Shown: one piece after another, positions 6,781-15,722 of the stretch
How positions within the stretch are numbered: the first letter of the stretch is position 1
Layout: each line of letters begins with the position of its first letter
Origin: Pseudomonadota bacterium
Lineage (GTDB): Bacteria; Desulfobacterota; Desulfobaccia; Desulfobaccales; 0-14-0-80-60-11
Direction: 5' to 3'
DNA: 16,171 nucleotides
Assembly (NCBI GenBank): GCA_018897875.1
Contig: JAHIKF010000258.1
Location: forward strand, 1 to 16,171
Translations under genes and position numbers: made by a program
The notes under the pieces: generated by a model
Told to the model about the DNA's origin: nothing
What the model saw: only the letters and a program-made list of their open reading frames with translations
Databases searched by the model: none

Positions 6781-7344
6781 CTACTCCATTGTTCCATTTT
6801 ATCAAGAAATTAATAACGAAAATCAGGATTGTAATACCATGATTTTTAATAGGTCCCTCAACATCTTAATGGACCATTAAGCAGCGTCGGTTCCCCGTTA
6901 ATCCGTTGCCCGGCGGACATAACAAGAGAGGAGTGGTCGGTTAAATGACTCGCTGCAGGCAAAGATTTGGCCGAAGTGGGCATTTTCTATCAAAAGTTGT
7001 AACGCGCGGGTGCATGGTGTTTGCTCACTGCCTTGTCGATGATCTGGACGGGACCCAGGTCATGCCCAGCCGGAGGTCCGGAGTTTACTATCACTTCATG
7101 GTCGGTCTTGATGTTATGGATGGAGCGGCATTCTACTCGGTAATATAGAAGTATTGTCTATCCCGAAAACTAACTGGGGAAAGATTCTCCCCTAGATTTT
7201 AATGTAAATTATCAAAAAAAGGGTATAAAGTATGTAACGCAAGTCCGATGGATTCACCGGGATAGGGTAAAAAAGCAATGCTCTGGGGGGTGGAATGAAA
7301 ACAGCTGGCGTGGGGCATTTTCCTTAAGCGGGGAGAGGTGCGTG
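6781..7344. other. Gene-poor gap between cas10 and the SBBP gene
   Basis: No recognised gene on either strand. The first 100 bases next to cas10 are AT-rich and may hold promoter elements. A 67-codon + strand frame at 6945-7148 has no recognisable family pattern and no clear ribosome-binding site. The part nearest the SBBP gene contains a small hairpin (about 7176-7192, GGGGA...TCCCC) followed by an AT-rich run, a TATAAA box at 7224-7229 that could serve as a -10 element, and an untranslated leader of about 110 bases. I looked for a c-di-GMP riboswitch because of 'AACGCAAG' at about 7236-7243 but could not build its conserved stems. Confidence 0.5.
6865..6881. promoter_or_regulatory. 17-bp palindrome CTTAATGG-A-CCATTAAG, operator or hairpin candidate
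   Basis: Both 8-base arms are exactly complementary around a single central A. It lies about 85 bp upstream of the truncated cas10 start, in AT-rich non-coding DNA. Symmetry of this size suits binding by a dimeric regulator. A transcript hairpin is possible, but no T-run follows on the + strand. Confidence 0.4.
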
Positions 7345-9591
7345 ATGAAGAGCCGAGTAATGATTTTCCTGCGGGTTCTGGCAGGACTGGCCGGGGCGGG
7401 TTCCCTGGTGGTCCTGGGTACTTTGGTTACTGGTTGGATCCACAAACCGACGGGCACTTTGAAACCTCCGGCCCCGGAGCAAAATCTAGCTGAAACCCCG
7501 AAGAGGCACCTGGCAACTATCTATGGGCGATTGCCCCTGTACTTTATAGAAAACCGGGGACAGCTGGATCGGCGGGTGCTCTATTACGCCAGGGGGAGTG
7601 GGCACACAGTGTTCTTTACCCCCCATGAGGTAGTGGTCAGCCTGTTTCAGACTCCAGAATCCCGGATAGGCCTGCAGGACCCCTCTCCCCAAGCACTGAG
7701 CCGGCAGAACCGCGAACTTACGCGTCCGCGCAGCAGTTTCCTCCGAAAGCCCCAGGAAACCTTTGGGCGCCGTCCCAGGGAGGTGTACCAGACGGTAGTG
7801 CGCATGCAGCCGGTGGGAATGAATCAGGGGGTCAAGGTTCGACCCCTGGCGCCCCAGGAACATCGGGTCAACTACTTTCGCGGCAGCGATCCCCAAAGGT
7901 GGCTTACCGACCTACCCACCTATCAGGCGGTGCTCTATGAGGAGGCTTATAAAGGAATTGATCTTAAGTTCTATGGCAACCAGCGCCACATGGAATACGA
8001 TGTCGTGGTAAAGCCAGGCGCCGACCCGGGCCAGGTGCGGTTTGCTTACCGTGGAGTGAAGCACCTGGAAGTCACTCCCGGGGGTGATCTGGCGCTGCAT
8101 CTGCCAGGCGGGGGAGTGCTCCTAAACAAGAAGCCGGTGGTATACCAGGAGATCGCCGGGACCCGGGTGGCCCGGGAGGCCCGCTTCCGGGTCCAAGGAG
8201 ACGGGGCCTTCCTGACCTGCGGCTTTGACGTGGCCGCCTACGACCGCACTTACCCCCTGGTCATCGACCCGGTGCTGGTTTACTCCACTTACCTGGGGGG
8301 CAGCAGGTTCGATGTCGGCAACGCCATCGCCGTGGATGCTGGCGGGTTCGCTTATGTCACCGGCTATACGTATTCCGGTGATTTTCCCAAGCGCACTTCC
8401 GGCACCACCACTGCAGACGTCTTTGTGGCCAAGCTCAATGCCGCGGGCAACGCCCTGGTGTATGTCACCTTTTTCGCTTCATCAGCCGGTGATGAGGAGG
8501 GCAACGGCATCGCCGTGGATTTCGAGGGGAATGCATTGGTCACCGGGTTCACCAATTCAAAGACTTTTCCGGTGAAAAACGCCTTCCAGACTACCATGAA
8601 GGGGGGCTCCGACGCCTTTGTGGCCAAGCTTAACGCCGCCGGGAACACCCTGGTCTATTCCTCCTTCCTGGGTGGAGACTATGAGGATGCCGGGCATGCC
8701 ATTGCTGTGGACCAGGAGGGCAATGCCTACGTCGCGGGTGAGACGGCCAATCAGTTGGGATACCGGGACGTCCTGGCGGCCAAGATTGACGCTGCCGGCG
8801 GCCTGACTTACGCTGTTTCCCTCACGGGGAGCGATGACGAGATCGGTCGGGGAATCGCCGTGGATCGTGACGGCAATGCCTACCTCACGGGGGGGACCAA
8901 CTCCGGGGACTTTCCGGCTACCCCGGGGGTCTTCCAGACCGAGTGGGGCGGTGGTTGGGACGCCTTCGTGGCCAAGCTTAACCCTGCCGGCGAGACCGTA
9001 TACGCCACGTACCTGGGCGGGAGCGGGGATGAGCAAGGCCGGGGGATTACGCTGGACCCGGAGGGGGGTGTGTGCGTCACCGGTTTTACCGAATCCGCTA
9101 ATTTTCCCACCCACAATCCCATGCAACCGGCCAGAAAAGGCAGTAGGGACGCGTTTGTCACCCGCTTCACCGCCGGGGGCACGGGTCTGGTGTACTCCAC
9201 TTACCTGGGGGAAGGTTACCAGGATGAAGGTTGCGCCGTGGCTCTGGACGCCAAGGGCAACGCCTGTGTGGCGGGATCATCCCTGGGACCGGGGACGCCT
9301 GAAGCCCCGGCAGGCTTCTTTGACGCCTTCGTTACCCGGATCGATCGCTGGGGCAGCCGGCTCGGGGCCACCTATCTGTTAGGAGGCAGTGAAGATGATT
9401 GGGCCAACGGCGTAGCAGTAGACCCCGCCGCCAATCTCTATGTCACCGGCGAGACCTGGTCGGGTGATTTTCCCACCAAAGGCGCGTATCAGACCAACCC
9501 CGGAGCCTGGGGTAACAGCGACTGCTTTGTGTCCAAGCTGGGGTTCGGGGCCAGGCCTGCTCCCTGGATTCCGCTCCTGCTGCTGGATTGA
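7345..9591 (+). CDS. Exported SBBP-type beta-propeller repeat protein
   Basis: 748 residues from ATG 7345; GGGGAGAGG ends 6 bases upstream, which favours this ATG over the GTG at 7342. It begins with a positively charged start and a hydrophobic stretch (about 5-32), an export signal or membrane anchor. A conserved N-terminal domain follows, starting YFIENRGQLDRRVLYYARG, which usually precedes SBBP repeats. From about residue 311 there are seven repeats of 55-65 residues, each with the pattern YSTYLGGSxxDxGxxIAVDxxGNAYVTGxTxSxDFP ... DAFVAKLNAAG. Seven blades would close one propeller. The chain ends APWIPLLLLD, a short hydrophobic tail with a final Asp. Function beyond extracellular or periplasmic binding is unknown. 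Confidence 0.9.
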   Translation: MKSRVMIFLRVLAGLAGAGSLVVLGTLVTGWIHKPTGTLKPPAPEQNLAETPKRHLATIYGRLPLYFIENRGQLDRRVLYYARGSGHTVFFTPHEVVVSLFQTPESRIGLQDPSPQALSRQNRELTRPRSSFLRKPQETFGRRPREVYQTVVRMQPVGMNQGVKVRPLAPQEHRVNYFRGSDPQRWLTDLPTYQAVLYEEAYKGIDLKFYGNQRHMEYDVVVKPGADPGQVRFAYRGVKHLEVTPGGDLALHLPGGGVLLNKKPVVYQEIAGTRVAREARFRVQGDGAFLTCGFDVAAYDRTYPLVIDPVLVYSTYLGGSRFDVGNAIAVDAGGFAYVTGYTYSGDFPKRTSGTTTADVFVAKLNAAGNALVYVTFFASSAGDEEGNGIAVDFEGNALVTGFTNSKTFPVKNAFQTTMKGGSDAFVAKLNAAGNTLVYSSFLGGDYEDAGHAIAVDQEGNAYVAGETANQLGYRDVLAAKIDAAGGLTYAVSLTGSDDEIGRGIAVDRDGNAYLTGGTNSGDFPATPGVFQTEWGGGWDAFVAKLNPAGETVYATYLGGSGDEQGRGITLDPEGGVCVTGFTESANFPTHNPMQPARKGSRDAFVTRFTAGGTGLVYSTYLGEGYQDEGCAVALDAKGNACVAGSSLGPGTPEAPAGFFDAFVTRIDRWGSRLGATYLLGGSEDDWANGVAVDPAANLYVTGETWSGDFPTKGAYQTNPGAWGNSDCFVSKLGFGARPAPWIPLLLLD

Positions 9592-9630
9592 TGAGGCTTC
9601 ACCCAGGGATGGCAAGCGCTATGGGAGCAC

Positions 9631-10374
9631 CTATTCGACCTTGACGGTGAGCGGGGGGCAGAAGGGGGAGAGGCCTGCGGCGTTGTAGGCCGCCACCCGG
9701 TACGCATAACTCTTGCCCGGCTTAACCTGCGCATCGGTCCAGGTGACGCTCCTCATCCCGGTGCCCGGGGGGAGGGCCGGACGGGCAATTTCCTCAAAAT
9801 TTTCCTGGCCCGAACCTTCCTGGCGCTGCACCACGAAACCGGTCTCATGAGCGGCCCCGCCATTCCACAGGAGCACCACTTTGCCGGCAGCGGCCACCAA
9901 TCCCAGGCGGTCCGGGGCGGGGGGGCCGGCGGCTGGGGTGGCCTCCAGGCCCGGCAACGCACCCGCCACCTGGCTTACCGCGGCTTCCTGGGAGGCGACG
10001 GAACCTTGCCTCACGGCGGGATGGGCAACCGATTCACCTTCCGAGGGGGAACCGGACCCGCTGGCGGACACTGAGGCAACCGGGGAACTGGAGGAGGACG
10101 GGGCCGGGAGCAGACCGATTGAGCCAGGCTTGGACGGCGGGAGGTTGGTGACGGGCGCCTGGGGACCGGCAGCGCCGGCAGTCACTTCCTTGGTGAGCCG
10201 GTTCCCCGCCGCATCGTAGGTATATTCGATGACCGTGCCGTCGTCGCGTTCCACCCTGACGAGGCGGTCCAGGTTGTCGTAGGTGTATTGGAGGTTGTTA
10301 CCAAGTGCGGGAAATACAGAAGTCGAAAAGACGAGCAAGCTAATTATTAAATATATTTTGGGGTGATTGTTCAT
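9631..10374 (-). CDS. Exported mini-YD-repeat protein with C-terminal fibronectin type III domain
   Basis: 247 residues from ATG 10374, preceded by AAAGG 6 bases upstream; the longer frame would need a TTG start at 10401. Layout: signal peptide (MNNHPKIYLIISLLVFSTSVFPALG), then only two YD units (LQYTYDNLDRLVRVERDD and VIEYTYDAAGNRLTKEV), then a 90-residue Pro/Ser/Ala/Gly linker, then a fibronectin type III-like domain (LVAAAGKVVLLWNGG ... SYAYRVAAYNAAGLSPFCPPLTVKVE). It starts 30 bp after the stop of the big RHS gene on the same strand, so they are probably co-transcribed. It does not resemble known RHS immunity proteins. It may be a diverged fragment of an RHS gene that gained a signal peptide, or a cell-surface partner. 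Its 3' end faces the SBBP gene across 39 bp. Confidence 0.75.
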   Translation of the reverse strand: MNNHPKIYLIISLLVFSTSVFPALGNNLQYTYDNLDRLVRVERDDGTVIEYTYDAAGNRLTKEVTAGAAGPQAPVTNLPPSKPGSIGLLPAPSSSSSPVASVSASGSGSPSEGESVAHPAVRQGSVASQEAAVSQVAGALPGLEATPAAGPPAPDRLGLVAAAGKVVLLWNGGAAHETGFVVQRQEGSGQENFEEIARPALPPGTGMRSVTWTDAQVKPGKSYAYRVAAYNAAGLSPFCPPLTVKVE

Positions 10375-10404
10375 AATTAACCTTTTGATATTTCGTAGCA
10401 AAAA

Positions 10405-13400
10405 TTACCATCTACCGGTATCTTTTGTCATGGTCTGGTATCTGCTAAATGACAATCCGCCAGGATCTCCAATGGTTGCGGAAAAAACCCATTTGTTCCC
10501 AAGGGAGAATTGCAGGGAAAGGGCCATGAAGTTTAAAGTCCAGGTGTCAGAAGGACTTTCCAATTCCGTAGCACAATTAGCATTGCTGAGAAAAAATCCG
10601 CCTCCGAATCCGGCAAACGCGCCATAGACGAAATTGCCAAGTTTCCCGGCCTTTGGATTTGGGTAGCCATGATCATAAGGCCCTCCGGCAAACCATCCAA
10701 AAGATCTAAAACTTTCCAAACCCAGTTCTCTCCCTTTGCCGAACGAAAACCCGATATTAGCTGAACCGGTTTCCCCGATCCCGTATGCATAGGGCGGATC
10801 GTAGAAAGTATGTCCCACTTCTACCGATTGTGAGCCGGTAATTCCGACCATCCATAACCCCAACGGGTCGGCAAAGTTAACCGGATTATTCCCAATAAAC
10901 TCATATAAGTTTATCCCCCCGTATTCCCCTATAGGATCCCGAGTCAGCCAGCGGGCCATATGGGGCGAGTAAAACCGAAATCCATAGTAAGACAGGCCGG
11001 TTTCCGGGTCATAGGGCTTGGTGGAGAACTGCATGGGCTGGCTGGGGCTGCCTGGGGCGGCCAGGGGAGCCCCGAAGGGGTCGTACTGGTAGGTGGTAGC
11101 GACCATATCGGCGGAGTCCACAAGACCGGTGACATTGCCTTTGCCGTCGTACAGGTAGGAGTAATGCGTCCCGCCCTGGTTGAGGTCCAGCAGGCGGCCG
11201 ATACCCCCGCCCGTATGCAGCCCCCAGGTGAACTCGTTGACCACTTTGTTCAGCGTATTGCGCTCCTGCACCCTGAGGGGCCCGTCGTACAGGTACCGGT
11301 GTTCCTGGTCCAGGGTGCCGTTCAGGTATTTCCGCACCAGATCCAGCTTGGAGCCGAGATAATAATATTTGGTGGTATGCACCGCGCCGGCGGCGTCAGT
11401 GTACGTGAGGGACTGGAGACGGTTAAACGGATCATAAGCCGCCGCAAACTCATACCCCTCGGGGGTGTAGCCCCCCACCTGGTTGCCGTCCCGGTCGCAG
11501 GTGAAGGTCTTGACGTCCAGTCCCCGGGCGCTGGTTAGCTGGTTGAGGCGGTTATAGTTATAGCTCACGCTTTCATCGGCAAGGGGGGCCGGAAGGTCCG
11601 GCTGGACCACGGTTTCGCCGGCGCGCAGGTCTTGCTGATTATAGGTATAGAGGTGCTGGCTGATAATGTTCGCCGCGGTGTCCCGGTTAGTGAGTCCGGT
11701 GAGCCGGTTCAGGGCGTCGTACTGGTAAGCGGTGGCGCCGCCGTTGGGCCGGGTGAGGCTTTGCACCAGGGGACTGGCCCCGGCATAGGCAAAGGCGTAA
11801 ACATTGCCGTTGACGTCCACCCCGGTGAGCCGGTTCAAGGGGTCATAGCTGTAGTTGACCACCTGGCCGGTATTCAGGGTCATCTTGGTGCGGCGGCCCA
11901 GGGCGTCATATTGATAATTGATATTGCCGCTGTTGCCCCCCCAGGATTGGATCACCGCGGTCACCCGGGAGTTGGCGTCGTAGGTATACTGGAGGGAACC
12001 TTGATAAGAAGACCGCTGAATCCTCGTGATGCGGGAATAGAGATCATAAGTGTAGTCAGTGCCCAGCATGCCGTCAGGATCGTAGCCCGAGGGAAGTTTG
12101 ACCCGGGTGAGGCGGCCGTAGGTGTACTCATAGAAGATACTCACCCCCCGGGCGGTGCTCCGGGACTGCAAGACCCCCTTGTTGTCATAATTAAACAGGA
12201 CATAGTCGCCGTCGGCGTACATCTTCATGGTCAGCCAATCGTTGTAGTTGTACTTGAACCGGGTGACATTGCCCTTGGGGTCGAGAAGCTCCGACAGGTT
12301 GCCGTTGGCATCATAGGCGAACCGGACGACGCTGCCGTCGGGATAGGTTTTTTGGATGAGTTGGCTGAGTTTGTCGTAGGAAAAGGCAACCGTGCGGCCG
12401 GACCGATCGGTTACGCTGTCTACCAGATAAGGGCAGCAGGTGGAATAGGTGAAGCTCGCAGATCGGTCGTCGGGATAAATTATCTGGGTGACCTGGTTCA
12501 AGTTGTTGTATTCCATGACCCGGGTCAGGCCGGTGGCGTCGGTGAGGGACTGGACCCGTCCCAGGGCGTCGTAAGTGGCTCGGGACAACCGCTGGCCGTC
12601 CCGGATCACTTCCTGAAGATGGTGGTCGGCATCGTAGACATAGGAGGTGGCGATTCCCAGAGGATCGGCAATGCCGGTCAACTGGCCGTAGCCGTTATAG
12701 GTAAGGGTGGTCTGGTTCCCCATCCGGTCGGTGATGGCGGTGGGCCGGTGGGCGTTATCATAGGTTACGGCCACCGTCCCCCGGCCATCCTGCGCCGCAA
12801 TGAGGTCCACGCCGTTGGCGTCATAAGTGAAATTGGTGGTTAAGTTCCAGGGATAGACTATCTTGGTGATGAGCCCCTTGGGGTTGTAAGCATACTGATA
12901 GATGCCGGAATCCGAAAAAGTCTCCCGGGTGCGATTGCCCGCGGCGTCGTACGTGTAATCGATGGTCCCCCCTGCAGGAAATTCGATGCGATTAATTTGG
13001 GCCATATCGCTACTGGTAAATTTACAAATCGTTTTGGGGGCCGTCTTCCAATTATTCTGGTCGGCATTCACATAAGGCACATAGTTCTTGGGCGCGACAT
13101 ACCAGGAATAGGGTGGAGAGGTCAGACCACAATAATAATATTCCTCCCGGTACCCCAGGGGGTTGGTAACGGTAATGCGGAAATTTTCCCCCAGGGAGGC
13201 TCCGGGGGCCGGGTATTCACCCGTGGCCGAGCGTCCGTCGGCCGGTTCGTTGAGGATGTTCCAGGTGCTCCGGGCATTGCTGATGCGGTTGATGAAAACA
13301 TTCTGGTCATAAGTCAGTTCGGTCCAGTAGCCCCCCATATCGGTCAGTTTGATCAGGTTCCGGTGGTCGTCATAGGCAAATGCGGCTTCCCGGCCGAAAG

Positions 13401-14703
13401 GATCGGTCACCCGGGTGACCAGGCCGGCGCTGTTGTAGGTCAGGGTGGTGACTCGGCCTAAGGCGTCGGTTATGGACGTGAGATGCATGTCGGCATTGTA
13501 GCCGAAGGTGAGCTTCTGCCCGTTGGCATCCCGGATCTCCGTCAGGAACGGCTGCAGGGAGTTCGTACCCCCAGGGATTTGATAAACGTAGACCGTATCA
13601 TCCAAAAAGGTTAACTCAAAGTGCTGGGGGCCGAGGTTCTTCAAGGTGTTGAACACCTGGAACGGGGGGGTATAGCCCCCGGTCCCGTCGGGGACATAGA
13701 GGTCCCGCCGGCCGTCCGGCATAAAGATAGTTACCTGGCCGCCGACGTCCTCCAGCAGGTAGCTGCCATAATTAAATTGCCATTTATTGCCGAAGGGTTC
13801 ATGCCGGTTAATGGCCGAAAGGGAATTGTAGCTCAAAGTGATGGCCACCGAGGGGCCGATGGGACTCTGATACCAGAGGGGGGTGTCACTGAGAAAGAAG
13901 TTGAGGTTCAGCATGTTAACGGCCCAGCCCGGAGCCCCGCAGTTATCCGGGGGGCCCTTGGAGGGGTTGCCCGTAGAGTCCTCCGGCCGGGGGTAGCCTA
14001 CGCCCCCAAAGGTGGGGAGCTGTTTGCCCTTCATTTTCCGGGGATACCCGCTGGGTTGCATCCTGTCCCGAAGGCCGGACCGGTTCCGGGAGAGGGTTTG
14101 GAGCCAATGGGACGCATAGGTGCGGTCGCGCCAGTCGGGGCTGCCCAGCACTACCGTGCTGAGAAGCTTGTAGGCTTGCGAAGAGTCACCCTGGCGAGCT
14201 TTGAGCAAGGCCAGATAAATTCTGGCCTTGCTGAGGACCATCTGGGCACCCGGGCTGCTACTGGGTTCATTGTGCTTCACTACGGTTTGGAAATACCTTT
14301 CCGCTTCCCCATAGCCACTATGAGCCAGGGCCGCATAGGCAAGGTGGCACAAGGCTTCCGAGGCCCAGGGGCTGTGGGGATAATGGGCCAGGTGTTCCCG
14401 GAATAGACTTTGAGCGGTGGCATAATCCCGGCGGTTCCAGGCCTCCACCGCGGCCCCGAAGGAACGGTTGACGCGGGCCCGCAGTTCAGGACTGGCAACC
14501 TCATGGGTGGGAGTGAGGGGGCCGTTCAATTGCCCCGCGGCCATGAGTTCTTCCGTGTCCGGCCCCCGGGAGAGATCCATGGGCAAGACCGAAACCCGGG
14601 AGGAGACCTGAGCCGGAGCCACCCCCGGCAGGGCCAGGCAGGCCGCCAGCAGACCGGCCAGGAACAGCACGGTGAGCTGACCTAAGGAACTGCTTTTCTT
14701 CAT
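10405..14703 (-). CDS. Large exported TPR-YD/RHS repeat protein with RHS core and distinct C-terminal tail
   Basis: 1432 residues from ATG 14703. A signal peptide ends near APA-Q (about residue 31); an LAAC at 19-22 could alternatively be a lipobox. Residues about 75-205 form TPR-like helical repeats (AAVEAWNRRDYATAQSLFREHLAHYP). From about 265 to 1280 there is an RHS shell with about 30 YD strands (for example GTIDYTYDAAGNRTRE), ending in the RHS core: YDPFGAPL ... YYGFRFYSPHMARWLTRDPIG ... NLYEFIGNNPVNFADPLGL. The last 149 residues are Gly/Phe/Ser-rich, look beta-rich and lie in DNA that seems less GC-rich than the body. RHS shells usually encapsulate a variable C-terminal toxin; here the tail does not match a nuclease or protease I know. 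No antitoxin-like gene follows. Confidence 0.9.
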   Translation of the reverse strand: MKKSSSLGQLTVLFLAGLLAACLALPGVAPAQVSSRVSVLPMDLSRGPDTEELMAAGQLNGPLTPTHEVASPELRARVNRSFGAAVEAWNRRDYATAQSLFREHLAHYPHSPWASEALCHLAYAALAHSGYGEAERYFQTVVKHNEPSSSPGAQMVLSKARIYLALLKARQGDSSQAYKLLSTVVLGSPDWRDRTYASHWLQTLSRNRSGLRDRMQPSGYPRKMKGKQLPTFGGVGYPRPEDSTGNPSKGPPDNCGAPGWAVNMLNLNFFLSDTPLWYQSPIGPSVAITLSYNSLSAINRHEPFGNKWQFNYGSYLLEDVGGQVTIFMPDGRRDLYVPDGTGGYTPPFQVFNTLKNLGPQHFELTFLDDTVYVYQIPGGTNSLQPFLTEIRDANGQKLTFGYNADMHLTSITDALGRVTTLTYNSAGLVTRVTDPFGREAAFAYDDHRNLIKLTDMGGYWTELTYDQNVFINRISNARSTWNILNEPADGRSATGEYPAPGASLGENFRITVTNPLGYREEYYYCGLTSPPYSWYVAPKNYVPYVNADQNNWKTAPKTICKFTSSDMAQINRIEFPAGGTIDYTYDAAGNRTRETFSDSGIYQYAYNPKGLITKIVYPWNLTTNFTYDANGVDLIAAQDGRGTVAVTYDNAHRPTAITDRMGNQTTLTYNGYGQLTGIADPLGIATSYVYDADHHLQEVIRDGQRLSRATYDALGRVQSLTDATGLTRVMEYNNLNQVTQIIYPDDRSASFTYSTCCPYLVDSVTDRSGRTVAFSYDKLSQLIQKTYPDGSVVRFAYDANGNLSELLDPKGNVTRFKYNYNDWLTMKMYADGDYVLFNYDNKGVLQSRSTARGVSIFYEYTYGRLTRVKLPSGYDPDGMLGTDYTYDLYSRITRIQRSSYQGSLQYTYDANSRVTAVIQSWGGNSGNINYQYDALGRRTKMTLNTGQVVNYSYDPLNRLTGVDVNGNVYAFAYAGASPLVQSLTRPNGGATAYQYDALNRLTGLTNRDTAANIISQHLYTYNQQDLRAGETVVQPDLPAPLADESVSYNYNRLNQLTSARGLDVKTFTCDRDGNQVGGYTPEGYEFAAAYDPFNRLQSLTYTDAAGAVHTTKYYYLGSKLDLVRKYLNGTLDQEHRYLYDGPLRVQERNTLNKVVNEFTWGLHTGGGIGRLLDLNQGGTHYSYLYDGKGNVTGLVDSADMVATTYQYDPFGAPLAAPGSPSQPMQFSTKPYDPETGLSYYGFRFYSPHMARWLTRDPIGEYGGINLYEFIGNNPVNFADPLGLWMVGITGSQSVEVGHTFYDPPYAYGIGETGSANIGFSFGKGRELGLESFRSFGWFAGGPYDHGYPNPKAGKLGNFVYGAFAGFGGGFFLSNANCATELESPSDTWTLNFMALSLQFSLGNKWVFSATIGDPGGLSFSRYQTMTKDTGRW

Positions 14704-14792
14704 CTTTCCATCTCCAGGGGGGAGGAGGTCGGAACAGTAATGTAGCAACGGGCGCTTCACCCAATCAGCCACCTGCCCCATCGGCCCCAGGG

Positions 14793-15722
14793 TCAATCAG
14801 ACAGGAGCAAAATAAGAATGGGGGATATGCCTCCGGCGCGATTAAAGACCACCTTATCAACCCAGCCGCAGTCCAAACTTCTGCTTTCAATGCTGTTTTT
14901 GGTGTAAATCCATTTCAGCTTATGGCTTCCCCGGGGGACGGTAATGATCTGTTGCGCCCAGTTTACGGTGCCGCTGATGGATGCTTTCAGGGAGGAATCC
15001 ACATAGAACTTCAGATAGTCATAGTTTTTCTCGGAAGAAACCTTCCAATAAAATGTCAGTTCCCCCGGACCCACCACCGTTGTTTCCAGGGCGGAGGTCT
15101 GGTTATTGGCAATGGAGCCGCTCTGGGCGGCGCCGCCGCCGTAATGCGCCGTGGCGGTCTGCCCGTACCAGGGGGCAGTGTCGCTGGTGATGAAGGTAAG
15201 CCTATAATTATCCAGGGCCCGGGCCAGCGGAATAGGTTCGGAAAAATCCATGCCCCAGCGATTGCCGGTGGTGAGCAAATTATTTGCCGAGGTGTTGATG
15301 GTTAACGTCCGTGAAATGAAGGTATATCCTTCCTTGGCCACCTGGAAATGGTAGGTGGAAGCGGAGGGTATGGGGGCCAGGGCGTAAATCCCCCGGGCAT
15401 TGGTGGTGCCCGTAAAGCTGTCGCCTTCGTTCCGGGTGGCGGTGACGGTAACCCCCTCCAGGGGATTTGCCTGGGCATCCAGGACGCGGCCGCTGATGAT
15501 CTCGCCGGTGCTGTTGGGAAAGATATTATAAAGGCAATAGTAGACCACGTCGAATTTGCCGACGCTGGGTAAGTTATACCAGGCGTCACCGGTGCCGGCC
15601 CATCCCAGGTTCAGGTGATGGTAGGGGGTGCTGGCGTCAAACCCGTACCCGTCGGCCACGACGGCGTGCCCGACGCCGGAGCCGTAAATTCCCAGGAGGG
15701 CAGGAAATTGTGCGTCCAGGTT
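14793..15722 (-). pseudogene. C10-type (streptopain-like) secreted protease, 3' part, cut by an insertion sequence
   Basis: The frame reads NLDAQFPALLGIYGSGVGHAVV..., then ADGYGF, then YHHLNLGWAGTGDAWYNLP. This is the C-terminal half of the catalytic domain of C10-family cysteine proteases, with the catalytic His in GHAVV. It is followed by GEIISGRVLDAQANPLEGVTVTATR, a carboxypeptidase-regulatory/CNA-B-like beta domain, and a final beta-sandwich domain. The tail is GGISPILILLLSD. The catalytic Cys half is missing: going upstream, the frame runs into the end of an IS1595-type element and reaches TAA at 15752-15754. A GTG at 15657-15659 opens a 288-residue frame, but it starts within the GHAVVADGYG motif, so it is not the native start. 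The missing half should lie right of the window, beyond the IS. Confidence 0.8.

Noticed and set aside
6945..7148. 67-codon + strand frame in the gap before the SBBP gene
   Set aside because: No family pattern, no convincing ribosome-binding site, composition not clearly coding. A decayed transposase could not be shown in any frame.
7200..7344. Possible c-di-GMP (GEMM) riboswitch in the SBBP leader
   Set aside because: 'AACGCAAG' resembles part of the consensus, but the upstream GNRA-type stem and the receptor stem could not be found.
4011..7344. CRISPR array near the csm genes
   Set aside because: I looked for regularly spaced 25-40 bp repeats in the non-coding parts and found none; the array, if any, is outside the window.
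9592..9630. Bidirectional terminator between the convergent SBBP and mini-YD genes
   Set aside because: Only a short AGCGCT palindrome is present, with no stable stem and no T-run on either strand.
11632..12843. Long + strand frame (403 codons) opposite the RHS gene
   Set aside because: It is the antisense shadow of YD repeats; its Val/Gly/Ile-rich repetitive translation follows from the GC-rich repeat on the coding strand.
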